A stretch of 64,000 nucleotides of DNA from Dryococelus australis (GCA_029891345.1 CM056994.1:137398457-137462456); one strand, 5' to 3'; positions 12,240-22,995 are shown, numbered from the stretch's first letter. Program-made: numbers and translations. Notes: a model not told the origin generated them from the sequence alone.

Positions 12240-13515
12240 GATGAGAGATCATGTATTGCATGTTCCTGAACTGGGGTCAGCAAGGCTTACATTGACTGGC
12301 ATTAAGAAACGTTGGATTTGGTAACGACCAGTCCAATAGTAAGAAATTTAAGCCATATCCTAATCAATGCTCTGCTAATAGGATGAGCATTACACAAAAT
12401 TAAATCAACGACACAAAATGGATTGTCAATCAGATGTTTACAATACTTGATACGCCCTCAAAAGGAACATGTTTTAAGTTTTTAATGGCATCTACTAGTC
12501 CTGATGGATGTCCTAAGAATCATCTGGTAACATTTTAATTAAATGTTACAAATTTGACAAAGCATTATTTGCCAGTTTAATGAAAACAAGATTAAATAGA
12601 CTTGTTTTATGAGACTCATACTTGGCAAAGTTAAAATTCATATGCAACCAAAGCAGAATTTTGTCTCAAATAGAATGTTCGAGTGCATGAAAATATATGA
12701 GAGCTGAATGAAGGTTTCGGTTCAAATTCTCCGCATTCGAAGGTGGAGGACTATATGGAGACATGGTAATATGGTGAATGTCATAAGTAAAACTCTTTTC
12801 AAGAATAATTCTTGAAGTGAATTGGGATCATTATCGGACACAATTGATGAAGTTAAGCACCAATTTTGTAATACACAGGCTTTTATACTACGATCAGTGG
12901 ATAGAGTATCAGCCTTTCTCACAGGAATCAACAATAAGGAAATGCATCGACACAAACTAATAACATATATTTAACTGACTTACTTATTGGAAAGGACCAA
13001 CAAAATCAACGAAAATATTTTGCATGGGTTTGCCAGCCACCGCTGAAGAAAAAAAAACCTGGGTGTGTGTTTTAAGCAGACTTGCTCAAAGCACACAATT
13101 TAAAGGATTTAACTCTTTCCACAATTTTGAGCTATCAAGCCTTTTCAAATAACATGCTTGAGCATTGCCTGAATAGGCCTAAATGAGCACCTAGAGGTGG
13201 CGAATGAAAATAGTCCGAAACAATTAGTTTTAAATGAGTAGGCAATACAACACTATACATTTTCACGGGATTGGCATCATATATACCTTTGGATAGAAAA
13301 TATGGTTTTTGTTTAACACCTGATTTTAATTTTGTAATAATTTCACTCACTACAACATCCTTTTCTGAATGCGCTTTGATATTTGTTAATGCCAAAGAAA
13401 AATTCAATAAAACATTACATTTTGGAAGAACTTCAGATTTATCACTAACTTTGGAATCATCGAACATGAGATATTCACTCTGTGATATTTTGATCTTATG
13501 CGCACTAAATTTCAA
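12240..13515 (-). pseudogene. Integrase remnant of gypsy copy A
   Basis: The frame at 13515-13135 ends with a HSPPLGAHLG-type segment typical of the zinc-binding (H2C2) part of Ty3/gypsy integrase, preceded by a conserved EVLPKCNVL stretch shared with copy B. The catalytic core follows at about 12955-12722, and a segment near 12540-12450 aligns with the post-core part of copy B. Frameshifts separate the parts, so no active enzyme can be made. Confidence 0.75.
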
Positions 13516-13879
13516 ATAAGAATGATTAACAACTCAATGTCCAATTTTGCCAAGTTGTCGTGGATGAGCCAAATCCTCGACAAAGACTGGTTATCAGTTT
13601 CCAGGAGGAATTCTTTATGTTCTCAAAATTGCTGAATCTCTTCAATACCAATAACAACTACTAGACATTCTAATTCATAAATTGTTTAACATTTCTCCTT
13701 GTGTGTGGTAGTGTGGGAAGCAAATTAGAATCGTTGGCGAGCCCCAATTTTCTCCTTACACAAAACAGCTACTACAGCTGATCTCGAAGCATCAGTTTGC
13801 CTAATGAATTCTTTAGAGAAATCCAGCATCCACATAACCGGAGGTGCCTATTGTAATTCTTGAGTGTGTCAAAAGCTTT

Positions 13880-14720
13880 CTGCGGTTTATCTCCCCAACA
13901 CATTTTTTTTATTTCCTTCGTAGTATGTTAAGTTTGTTTCAACGAGTTTGGAAATTAATTTTCCAAAAAACTGCACCAACACAAAAAAAAAATGGACAAT
14001 ACCTTTAATGTCCCAAGGCGGCGGAAAATCTGAAATGTGTGTAGTCCGCTCGGAATCAATGAGAATTCCTTGTGATGAGATCATATGGCCCAGAAAGGAG
14101 ATTTCCTGAACAGCAAACTTAACCTTATAAGAGTTATCAGATAATCTGCCTTTTCCAAATGCGACAGCACTTCCTTCAGGTGACCTATATGTTATTCAAA
14201 TGACTCAGAATATATCACAAGGTCATCCAGTGAGTTTTATACATATTTAAATTTCACATTATGGAAATTTTGGTCGTAAAGGCGCAGGAGCACTTTAGTA
14301 CCTCTGGCCAAGCCAAACGACACCCTTGTAAAAGGATAAAGATTCCAGGGGACCCAAAACTTGTTATTGGTAACGATAATTTTTACAACAAAATTTTATG
14401 ATACACAGCATTAAGATCAATGGTGGTGAAAATTTGGATTGAAATCTATAAGACGGTCAAGAATTGAGACAGTCTAAAATTCAATTTCTTATTACTTTTG
14501 TCGTGATCAATAACCATTCTGTGCTAATCATTAGGTTTTGTAACTAAAACGACTGGACTATCATAATGTTATATGGAGGGATCAGTAACACCTTTATCTA
14601 ACAATTCCTTAACCTGTTTCCATAATATATCCATTTTTGGCGTTGCTAAACTATATGATTGTCTTGTGACGTAATCCTTGTCAACACAGTGTCGGGTTCA
14701 AATGCGCAAATGGGTAAACA
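13880..14720 (-). pseudogene. Reverse transcriptase remnant of gypsy copy A
   Basis: The minus strand contains a LDDLVIYS motif at about 14190-14236, the YxDD-type active site with its first residue changed to leucine. The GHMISSQGI and SDFPPPWDIKG segments of the palm/thumb and connection follow (about 14084-13950). A DLNAVYHKI-like piece near 14400 is the AYHQI region. Frame changes and stops interrupt it. The family reaction is RNA-templated DNA synthesis, with tRNA priming. Confidence 0.8.
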
Positions 14721-14739
14721 ACTGGCTTTGAATCAGTAT

Positions 14740-15115
14740 TTATTTTAGACGAAAGTGGTGTTCTTTGTTTACTATTGGCAAAAATAATTTTGTAATTGGA
14801 GTAATTTTAAGGAAATTAGCTTGTGCCTGAATGTCTATAGTAAGTCCTGTTGATGCCATGAAATCAGCCCTTAAAATTAAAAAAAATACAGACCAAGGTT
14901 GTTTGAAACTAAGCATTTGTGCATTCATGGGAAACTCCCAATCTTCAATTTAAGCATCGCACAGCACGAAATTGGTAAAGCTTCATTGGAAGCTTTGTAG
15001 CACTGAATTCCACGAGGTTTAACTGATTTTAACAACTTTTTATCCATCAATAGTTAAAAATTTTTTTCCAGAAATAATAGTGAGTACAGATTCTTAGTCT
15101 ACAAGCACATTAACT
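14740..15115 (-). pseudogene. Retroviral-type aspartic protease remnant of gypsy copy A
   Basis: A VLVD-stop-ESVLTIISG reading at about 15108-15070 matches the active-site loop of retropepsins, with a stop at the position of the catalytic-loop Thr or Gly. A following FMASTGLTIDI segment (about 14870-14830) matches the flap/dimer side common in gypsy pol. It is inactive. Confidence 0.65.
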
Positions 15116-15199
15116 GAAAATGGTTCCATATTTACCTCAACCAGAGGAGTAGTAATACACTGTCCACTCACTGCATTAGGGAAATTTACTTGAAATGCC

Positions 15200-15755
15200 T
15201 CAAGTTGAATTTATACATAGGTTTGGGGCCAAAGGGATCTGGGATACGAGCGCAGGATCATATCCGCAAAGTTGTGATGTCACCCAGACCACCATCTTGG
15301 ATCCATGTGTCCTTGACCTTTGAAATTTAAAGTGTTTCATTGAACTTTGACTCCAAAACCCAAAAAATCCCAAAAAAAATTCCCAAAAAGTCGCTAAGAT
15401 TTTAAACAAAATTCCAAACAAAATCATTATAAAAAGTTTTAACAAATTACAAAAAAATTATTTAAAAACTATTGAACAGAGTCTCACAAATCATTCCCAT
15501 TTTCCCCACAGCAACCTAAGTGGATCAGCCACCCAGGGTCAGGGAATAGTGACCCAGTAACCTTGGGTCAGGGCAAGCAGACCAGTCAATTCCCATGAAC
15601 TTTGACCATGACCTCTGCCCCCAAAACGCCAAAAAAATTCCAAAAATTCCCAAGGATTATTATTATAAATTAGTATGATACATTAAACAATTTATTATTT
15701 GAACAGTATAAAAGATCTATTTTAAAAAAATTAATTTCCTAAAGCCCTGTTTCAC
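15200..15755 (+). repeat. Dispersed repeat with CCTTGACCTTTGA and CCAAAAAATTCC motifs, copy 1
   Basis: The block opens with a GTTGTGATGTCACCC / CCACCATCTTGGA segment, followed by CTTGACCTTTGAAAT, then by runs of CCCAAAAAATCCC and AAAATTCC. The same order occurs at 18440-18690 and 63640-64000. It borders both env-bearing gypsy copies. Confidence 0.6.
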
Positions 15756-16039
15756 CTCCGTCATGCAACCAGTCAGCATGTCTCCACCCTCCCCCCACGG
15801 TCATTACAAATTCAACCAACATATTCTGTTTCAGATTACTACCACCATATTAGATACATATGATCTTCACCTTCACCCCATTACCTTAAACATTAAAAAT
15901 AAAAAAAATTCAATTAATCGAAAAATTTACATCTTAATTCTTGCAACTTTGTTGAAGGTTATAGTCTTTTATGCATATCGTTATTCATGCTTGTGTTATC
16001 CTTGTGCGAAAATATTGTGACAATTATCACAACAACACA
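15756..16039. other. Spacer, nothing recognised
   Basis: The open frame at 15763-16020 has no recognisable domain. Confidence 0.35.
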
Positions 16040-16139
16040 CTGCGCAGGTCAGGTTATGTATGTTACTACATTTTTTAGGACATATTCCGAAGCTACAAGA
16101 GACCTGATTTCAGCAAACCTGATACTAATGAGAAAAGTA

Positions 16140-16315
16140 CTTCGCTTTTAAAGGTTTTTTCATGTCTAGGTAAACTATCGGTATGACTGAAATGTTAATC
16201 GCTCCTGTCACACAAATATAACATACGATAGAAAGTCTTGGCACATTTAAATCTCTCATGTCGCCGTACATTATGGTCGAAAGTAAATACCTCATCACAA
16301 ATGTGACACTGATGA
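16140..16315 (-). pseudogene. Two C2HC zinc-finger relics, copy 1
   Basis: The minus strand encodes CHICDEVFTFDHNVRRH-ERFKC, that is C-X2-C-X12-H-X4-C, a classical finger fold with Cys as the last ligand. About 20 codons on is a second finger, YLCDRSD-stop-HFSHTDSLPRH, in which the second Cys is Ser and a stop intervenes. Copy 2 (19290-19450) keeps both Cys of the second finger. I infer a DNA-binding protein of a mobile element; the element class is unknown. Confidence 0.6.
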
Positions 16316-16724
16316 CGACGCAGCGGTTCAGGCAAAGGCTGGAGCAGGACTCATAGAGATGTAGGTGATATAGCTAGAGAAGCAGCTAACGTCATCAATG
16401 CTTTTCGAGGTACCATTCCCAGAGATTTCGAAACACTGCCGTTGCTACAATTTGCTCTTGAGTGCCAGAAGTAATCCCAAATGAAGAATAATACCTAGAT
16501 GCGAAGAGGCAGTAGCTAGCCTAGATGATCAATCTTTCAAAGAAGCTGCTGTTAAACTAACCATCTCACCTTACCTCCTTAATGATTATAATTTACGAGT
16601 ATGCAAGCCCTATGATGTCATATTGTCTTTGAACCTATAGTAATGAACCATTAATACATTGTGCAGACACCGACAAGCCAATCACTGACTGGCCATGTGA
16701 CTGTAGCTAGTAAATTACATGAGG

Positions 16725-17035
16725 TGGTGGTGGAAGTCGTGATGGAGTCATTTTGGAGTAAATTCGAGTTATTTTGGAGTCATTTGGTTGTTGTGGTGGA
16801 GTCAGTATAGAAGCATTTTGGAGTAATTTTCGATTCATGGAGTCATCATGGAGTAACTATGGTTTCTCATGATGAAATCTTCATGAAGTCATTATGGAGT
16901 CTCATCATGAAGTCTTCATGGAGTCATATGGAGTCCTTACGGAGTCCTTATGAAGTCATTATGGAGTCATTTTGGAGTGATTTGGAAGTAATTTGGTAGT
17001 TATAGTGGTGGTGGTGGAGTAATTTTGGAGTCAGT
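16725..17035 (+). repeat. TGGAGTCATTA-type minisatellite
   Basis: Units of about 12 bases, TGGAGTCATTTT / ATGGAGTCATCA / ATGAAGTCATTA, repeat imperfectly for about 300 bases. The array sits between flanks shared with copy 2, where a different array occupies the same slot. Confidence 0.75.
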
Positions 17036-17621
17036 CGGCAGGTCTCAGTCGGCAAACTGGAATATTTCGGGCTCTTTGTATCTGTGGGTCACAAATTAAA
17101 ATGAATTCCCTTTATTTTGTAGTAAAATCATATAGTCCTACCTCAAAAAAGCTGAAAAGTGAACAGTTTAGTTTATGAGCCCCATTATATATATACATAT
17201 ATAAATTTTTCCCTCGGTATTTTTTATCACTTCCTAGGGGAAACTGTATTAAAAATTCGCACTAAAAGTGTCTAGTACCACAGCAGGCTCCCACTACGCT
17301 TCGCCATTGTTCGTGCACATCCTTGGCTTTGTACTGAACAATGTGCAGCACCATGGCAGGCCACTGCCATGCTTCCGCATCGGTCGTTGCTTGAAAAAGG
17401 ACTCTTTGTAAAGACCGTCATGCTGACGATCTTTTAGAACATAGATGAGAAAACGATCGTAAAATCAACCAGTTAGCGATGATAAAGTTCGCGTCTCCAT
17501 TGTTGTCTACGTCAAAGGCTGGCATTCGTATTCGCAATTCATCTTCGCGCGGTATGAGAGCACTCAGTTAAAACCCGAATACTCGTTCGCCCTAGCAGAA
17601 AACATGCAGACAATAATGCAT

Positions 17622-18056
17622 AGGTATATAAATATGTAAATATAAATTATTTTTAATTTATTTCGTACATCATTATAAATAGGTGTAGGTATACGAATAT
17701 GAAAATATAATAACATTCTCAATTTATTTTATACATTATCTATAGGCATATAAATACGTAAATATAAAATTATTTTCAATTTAATATATACATTATTATA
17801 TATAGATATAGGTATATAAATATGTAAATACAAAATAATTATCATTTAACCTCATACATAAGTATGAACATATAGAAGTAAATTTAAAATCAATTTATAT
17901 TTAACATAATTATGTATAAATATAAAACACGAATGCAAATATAGAAATCCCTTCAATATATATTTTACATAATGGTGTATAGGTATAAATATGTATAAGT
18001 ATATAAATATGCATATATATGTATTAGAATATAAAATTCATGTATATATTTAGATA
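17622..18056 (+). repeat. A+T-rich tandem repeat, period about 57-66 bp
   Basis: AGGTATATAAATATGTAAAT starts at 17622 and recurs with changes at 17687, 17744 and 17810, each followed by ATTTTCAATTTAT..TACATTAT. Later units fade out toward 18056. It lies directly between the two composite repeat copies. Confidence 0.7.
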
Positions 18057-18097
18057 GGGATATAAATAATTGCGTGTAGACTACATTTTGTACCGTC

Positions 18098-18436
18098 ATG
18101 TTTTCTTCTGGGGTGAAAGATTGTCTGGGTATTCTCAGAATACTCCCATTCCACGAATATGAATTGGGAATACGGAGGCCTGCCTTTGACCTCGGCGATC
18201 ATGGAGCCGCAATTACTAGGGAAAGCTGCATTCACTGTCAAGGGTCTGAGTGCTTCGGAGCACCGGAGCCGACCACCACCATGTTGAAATTTCCTTTTTT
18301 TTCCTATTACCCTCAAAATTTCCCCTTTCCCCTCAAAATCAACTTAATTTCAATAAAATTTCCCTTTTTCCTATACAAAACTCCTATTTTTGTGAGGCAT
18401 ATCAGTGACCCTGATTCAGAGAGGAGAGGCGGATAA
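18098..18436 (+). repeat. Inverted third copy of the ELxIRRPAFDLxDxGA block
   Basis: The plus strand reads YELGIRRPAFDLGDHGA in an open frame of 112 codons. The minus strands of 20880-20810 and 17560-17480 read DELRIRRVTFDLDDYGA and DELRIRMPAFDVDNNGD. The nucleotide match (CGAGGTCAAAGG, GTATTCNCAATTCAT, GGAATGG) is clear in inverted orientation. The 3' part (18280-18400), rich in TTTCCC and AAATTTCC, is matched in inverted form at about 24360-24470. Confidence 0.55.
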
Positions 18437-18439
18437 GAA

Positions 18440-18695
18440 ACCCACGGTCAGAGATCAAAAAACAAGGTGACCAGGATAAGCGACCACATCAGAAGAGTAG
18501 GACCCATAATTTTTTACCTTGACCTTTGACCACAATATTAAAAAAATTCTCAAAATATCTCAAAATATAACAAAAAAAATCCCAAAAAATCCCAAATAAT
18601 GTATTATTAAAATTATATAAAATTGAAAAAATGCATTAATAAAAATTACTAGAAATTACTAATGTATTAATTTAAAAAAATTAAATTTCCGTAGG
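18440..18695 (+). repeat. Dispersed CCTTGACCTTTGACC repeat, copy 2
   Basis: It shares order and motifs with 15200-15755: a gene-free G+C-richer head, TTGACCTTTGACC at about 18523, then AAAAAATCCC runs and an ATTATTAAAATTAT tail. Confidence 0.6.
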
Positions 18696-18699
18696 TCAC

Positions 18700-19190
18700 C
18701 CCTCACCCATTAACATTCCAACATTATGGTATGTGCAAACGATGACCATCTTTGTAGGCGGCCATAATCTTGCTAGGTGACCACCGTCTAGGTAGACACC
18801 ACCGGTCTGCCATATTACATGCAGGTGACCTTGACCCCATGACCTTGAATGAACTTGAAACCAAAAATTGGGAAGAAAATCATAAAAGTCAGCAACCATA
18901 TTACATTACAAAATACTACCACAATTTTAGATGCAGGTAACCTTGTCCTTAACCCACGACCTTGAATGACCTTGGAAAAAACTCGAGATAAAACACATAA
19001 ACGTCGGCAACCATACAATACAGACTACTACCGCCATATTGGATGCAGATGACGTTGACCTTGCCCCATGAACTTAAATGTCATTGAATACCTTAAATTC
19101 GAGATGAATGCATAACAGTCACCAAACATATTACATTACTGACTACTACCATCATCTTGGGCGCAGGTGACTTTGACGCACTGTGAATGG
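18700..19190 (+). repeat. Tandem repeat of about 112-118 bp rich in TGACCTTGA motifs
   Basis: GCAGGTGACC-like starts fall at 18821, 18933, 19045 and 19163, spaced 112, 112 and 118 bases. Each unit has GACCTTGA-type motifs, a GAAA..AATTCGAGAT part, a CATAAAAGTCAGCAACCATA part and TTACATTACNGACTACTACCNCCAT. About four diverged units are present. Confidence 0.8.
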
Positions 19191-19289
19191 CAGGTAATGT
19201 AGAGAGCTAGATTTTGTGGACATGTACCCTAGTTACAAGAGACCTTGCACCAAACATGGTGCCAAGATACTGATGATATATGGAATTTG

Positions 19290-19450
19290 CCTTTACAGAT
19301 ATTAGCATGTCTAAGTTAACTGTCGCTACAGCAGTACTGCTTATCGCACTGTTCACACAAATATGACACACGTCTTGGAGTCTTGGCAAAAAAAGCCCTG
19401 ATGTCGTACATTACGTTCGAAAGTAAATGTCGTATCACAAAAGTAACACT
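19290..19450 (-). pseudogene. Two C2HC zinc-finger relics, copy 2
   Basis: The first finger reads CYFCDTTFTFERNVRH-QGFFC, with X11 rather than X12 between the second Cys and His, so one codon has been lost relative to copy 1. The second reads CEQCDKQYCCSDS-stop-LRHANIC, a full C2HC ligand set interrupted by one stop and in another frame. Comparison of both copies suggests that the ancestral module had two C2HC fingers. Confidence 0.6.
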
Positions 19451-20114
19451 GATGACTACATAGAGGTTCATGCAAAGACTCAGACGGACCTGCTGGAGCT
19501 GTAGTTGTTGGAGATAAAGAAGCATGTAAGTTCAGTTACATCGGTGGAAGTGGATGCTGCTAGTGATGTAGCCATCACAGCTGACGACGTCAATGGTGAA
19601 TAACTGTTGGTGGGCTATATCCAATCCACTTTAATGTAACTAGCTGTGGGTTAACTGATGTAGAATCTAGTTGAGACGATGCATCATTCCTTGCAGCTGT
19701 TTTAAAACCAAGCCTCTCACTTGACCTCCCTACTGCTTATAATAAACAAGTATGCAAGACTTGTGATGCCATATCGACTTTTAACCAATCGTATTACACC
19801 ATTAATAAATTGTTCGGACACCGACCAGCCAATCATCGAGTTGCTAGATGATTGTAGCTTGCCTATCTCATAAAGCATTGAGACATCACACACAGGCATG
19901 AAGGAAGGCTGTAGATGCTTGTTCGCTGATCACATTACCATGTTATATATTAAACAGCTTCTTCTAGACAAGTTTTCGCGCACCTTTAAACCATTATAAC
20001 ACTTACAACAGACAACTGACTCTTGTTTTCAGAACGAACTCTCACAAGACTGACCCATTAACTCATTGTCCCCCATGATCCACGAACCATTGGCTTATTG
20101 GCCTATTGACACAT

Positions 20115-20375
20115 AATGATCTCGGATTGCAGTGCTGATTGCAGTTCTGACCTCTAATGACCACAAAATTACCCTAAAAGACTTCTAAATGATCTTTGAT
20201 TGTAGTGCTAATTGCGATTGTGGTGCTTATTACGGAGTTGATTGTGGTGCTGAATATATTTTGCTGATCCCTAAATGATTGTAATGACCCCTAAAGGACT
20301 CCTGATTGACATGCTGATTGCGATTGTTGTGCTGATATCAGTACTGAATGCGGTGCTAAGTGCGGTTTTAAGTGT
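20115..20375 (+). repeat. GATTGTGGTGCT-type minisatellite
   Basis: Units such as GATTGCAGTGCT, GATTGTGGTGCT and GAATGCGGTGCT repeat imperfectly. The array lies in the slot that in copy 1 holds a TGGAGTCATTA array; flanking sequence on both sides is homologous between copies. Confidence 0.7.
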
Positions 20376-20704
20376 GTTGTATGTGTAGGTCACAAGTTGA
20401 AATAAGTTCCCTTTATATAAAACAAAAATTATGTAATCCTATCTCTAAAGCAGAAAAGAGGATATTTTATTTATTAATCTCGATTAAAAATGTGTATTTC
20501 CGGGTCCCTGGGTAAACTGCATTTGCACTTTGGACCAAAAGTGCTTAGAACTAAAGCAGGTTCCCTCCATGCTTCACCATTGGTGCATGCACAACTTCGA
20601 CTTTGTATTGAACAATGCAGCACCATGACAGGCCTCCGCCATGCTTCCCAAAGCATATCTGGGAATGTTCTTTCAATGTATCGCCTTACACAAACTGCAT
20701 GGGG

Positions 20705-21076
20705 TCAATGCTTCATCGCGCGAAAAGGACTCTTCGTACAAGGCGTGCATTTTGAACACAATTGAAAACTCGATGGCAGAATCGGCACTGGTGTCAGCCA
20801 GTTAGTGTAGATGTAGGTCACAGCTCCATAGTCGTCGAGGTCAAAGGTAACCCTTCGTATTCGCAATTCATCATCGCGGAATGGAGGCTTTCTGAGAAAA
20901 TGTAAAAACTCGTTCGCCCCTGATGAACACAGTTGGGTTTTAATGGACGGTTTGGTCGGTATACTGGGTGATATGTTTCCAGTATATCTGTCTTGTGATT
21001 GTTGGTGTATGTCTAATGGTGGGGATAGTATGTGTGTGTCGGTGAGTCCTGTAATGCAAAGGCATGCTTGAGTCAA
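20705..21076 (-). other. Open frame carrying the DELRIRR block
   Basis: A 123-codon frame covers the conserved FLRKPPFRDDELRIRR and FDLDDYGA segments shared by three repeat copies. The retained reading frame suggests past coding function within a mobile element. I do not recognise the protein family. Confidence 0.3.
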
Positions 21077-21925
21077 AGTGTTTGCTATGTGTGGTCAGTG
21101 TATGTTTACTGGTTTCAGTCGGAATGGTGCATGGTTTGAGAATAAGTGGTTTGTGTCATTGGTATGAGCTGTATGCTTGCATTGTATGTTCTGTGTGGAC
21201 AAATGTTTGAGGTATGCTAGAGTTTCAGTGTGTGGTATAGTTAGTGGGTATAATAGGTGCTGGTTGGTATAGTAAGTAAAATGGGTATTAGGTTATGGGC
21301 TGTCCTCAGTGTTATAGTTGCCTGGTAAACTGAAGTTATTATGGATTTTGTGATAGTATATTGGATGGTGCGGTTGATTAGTATGAATTAATTGTTCTTA
21401 GTTTTAGCAGAAGGGGTGTTGGGTTATCTGGTATTACTTGGGTTACAATGGATGTTTGGTTGGCATAGTGGTATAGTGAGTAGTATATATTAGGCTGGTG
21501 TCAAGCATAAGAGCAGAAAATATGAGAAGTAAATTAATGTTTGTTAAGGTCAGTTTGGAATGAATGGTTGAGTATTGCTTTATTATAGAAAGAGGTATGA
21601 AGATGAGTATATTTCGTCTGGTGTTGGTTGGTAGAACAGTTGGAATGTATGAGTTACAGTGGCTGGAATGGTACCTGTGTGCCGGTATAGAAGCAGTCGC
21701 GTTCCCTTTAGAAAGCTTAGTTCGGCAGTCGCAGTCGTGAAATACTGTCGTGAAAAAGAAGAATTTTAACCAAGGTTTCTGGTTGGACGCTTGCTTACTA
21801 GACTGTCTTGAGCTACAGCATATAAGCAGATCGTATAAATTATGTGAAAAGAGAGCATGCTGCTGTAAAGACACTACATGGATGGTGTGCAAAATTTAAG
21901 TATACTGTTCTTGTGTTTGTAGTCT
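20936..21925. other. T/G-rich, strand-asymmetric region without a clear gene
   Basis: The plus strand is dominated by G and T (TGTGTG, GGTATAGT, TGGTATAG motifs) for about 1 kb. A minus-strand frame of 149 codons (21892-21443) is rich in Ser, Thr, His and Ile, as this bias predicts, and has no recognised domain. Confidence 0.4.
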
Positions 21926-21945
21926 CGTGTGTGTGTGTGTGTGTA
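21926..21945 (+). repeat. (GT)n microsatellite
   Basis: A short run of GT dinucleotides following the T/G-rich region. Confidence 0.9.
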
Positions 21946-22914
21946 TAACTTCAATGAATATGTATTTAATTTCTCACTGGTATTGCATCCCTCCTACTTA
22001 CCCATTTATAGACAATGCGATAGCGCTTAGTTATCACATAAACAAACACTAGAAAACCGAGTACATCCTTTTATTACTACAAATCCTTCGAGACCAGACT
22101 GGAACCGATGAAGTTAATGATAGACTTTTGCATATAACTGCCATATTCTAAGTATAATTTCAGTAGCACTTATAAATATTTAAACTAAATTGATTTTAAA
22201 ATCGAATAAATAAATGCAGATTTTTTTATATTTTCTATGCCTTTAAAAGTTATATGGTTATCAGAAACAATTTCAGGGGGCAGCGTCAACACCAGTAGTT
22301 GTATAAGTTGCTGGACTAATTTTTTGAGTTGTTTGTAGTAATATATATTTTTATAAATTTTTAACATAAAAGTGTAATATTTTTCTTATTAAACTTGCAT
22401 TATAATCAGGATATTGTAAACTGTTTTCTTTAAATCATTACTATAAACCAAATATATAGGCTAATCAATATGGCTATAAAGAGCTTAAGCATACATTCCT
22501 GGAGCTAAAAATTATACTTGCTATCTGAATTTCACGAACCTGCCTCGTAAGTGTTCGCAAATTATATTTCCCTATCTACATGCTTGTACATATTAGCATG
22601 CTGACGAACCGACCTGGTCAGCCAAATAATTATTTAAAATGCATATATAAAAAAAATGTGAGCATAGACTCATATGATTCTGAAAATATCAAAATGAATT
22701 TGATAAAACATTTGCCTTTAAAAAGTTTTCAAAATGTTAAATACATTTAATTTCAAAGAGAAAAAGCTTACCAAAGAATGTGTTCACGAGCCACATATGC
22801 ATTGATTAAAAATATAAATAACAAAATATTTTAATTAATTATTAGAATTGTATTAGGAAATGGCTTACTCTTTGTTTCGTAGCTATTATAACAGCTATTA
22901 AATAATGCCTTACT
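21946..22914. other. A+T-rich spacer, no gene seen
   Basis: No domain, splice site set or repeat boundary could be supported. Confidence 0.4.
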
Positions 22915-22995
22915 ATGGTTGTATAAGTAGTCCAACGGTAAGCATGACCGTCTACTATTCAAGACGTCACGGGTTCGAATTACAGGCACTCTACG
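22915..22995 (+). mobile_element. tRNA-like SINE head or tRNA relic
   Basis: An A-box-like TAAGTAGTCCAACGGTAAGC and a B-box GGGTTCGAATTAC lie at tRNA spacing, and CGTCT/AGACG can form an anticodon stem. The TpsiC stem does not pair (GGG opposite TAC) and the anticodon loop has eight bases, so it is not a working tRNA. Confidence 0.45.

Larger units (their letters stand above)
9727..15190 (-). mobile_element. Decayed Ty3/gypsy retroelement with env-like frame (copy A)
   Basis: Reading the minus strand from 15.1 kb down, remnants appear in retrovirus-like order: aspartic protease, reverse transcriptase, integrase zinc-binding and catalytic regions, then a third frame resembling the env of insect errantiviruses. 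Many stops and frameshifts show that it is dead. A related copy lies at 59825-63630. No gag was found: the 5' side breaks off at about 15190 against a GACCTTTGA-type repeat. No LTR pair could be delimited. Confidence 0.8.
16040..17610 (-). repeat. Composite repeat with zinc-finger remnant, copy 1
   Basis: About 1.6 kb aligns segment by segment with 19190-20935. Matched landmarks are GTACATTATGGTCGAAAGTAA (16266) with its partner at 19406, GGGTCACAAATTAAAATGAA (about 17088) with 20390, and ATTCGTATTCGCAATTCATC (about 17525) with 20855. Reading on the minus strand it holds an EDELRIRMPAFD block (about 17560-17480), a minisatellite (16725-17035) and two C2HC zinc-finger relics (16140-16315). Confidence 0.7.
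19190..20935 (-). repeat. Composite repeat with zinc-finger remnant, copy 2
   Basis: It is the diverged direct partner of 16040-17610, about 3.1-3.3 kb downstream. It contains zinc-finger relics near its low-coordinate end, its own minisatellite (20115-20375), a conserved AACAATGCAGCACCATGACAGG region (about 20608) and the ELRIRR block (20880-20810). Indels make it slightly longer than copy 1. Confidence 0.7.

Noticed and set aside
21443-21892. 149-codon minus-strand frame
   Set aside because: It lies in a G/T-biased region, is rich in Ser/Thr/His/Ile as that bias predicts, and shows no domain or gene context.
22915-22995. Functional tRNA gene
   Set aside because: The TpsiC stem does not pair and the anticodon loop has eight bases, so I call it a relic or SINE head.
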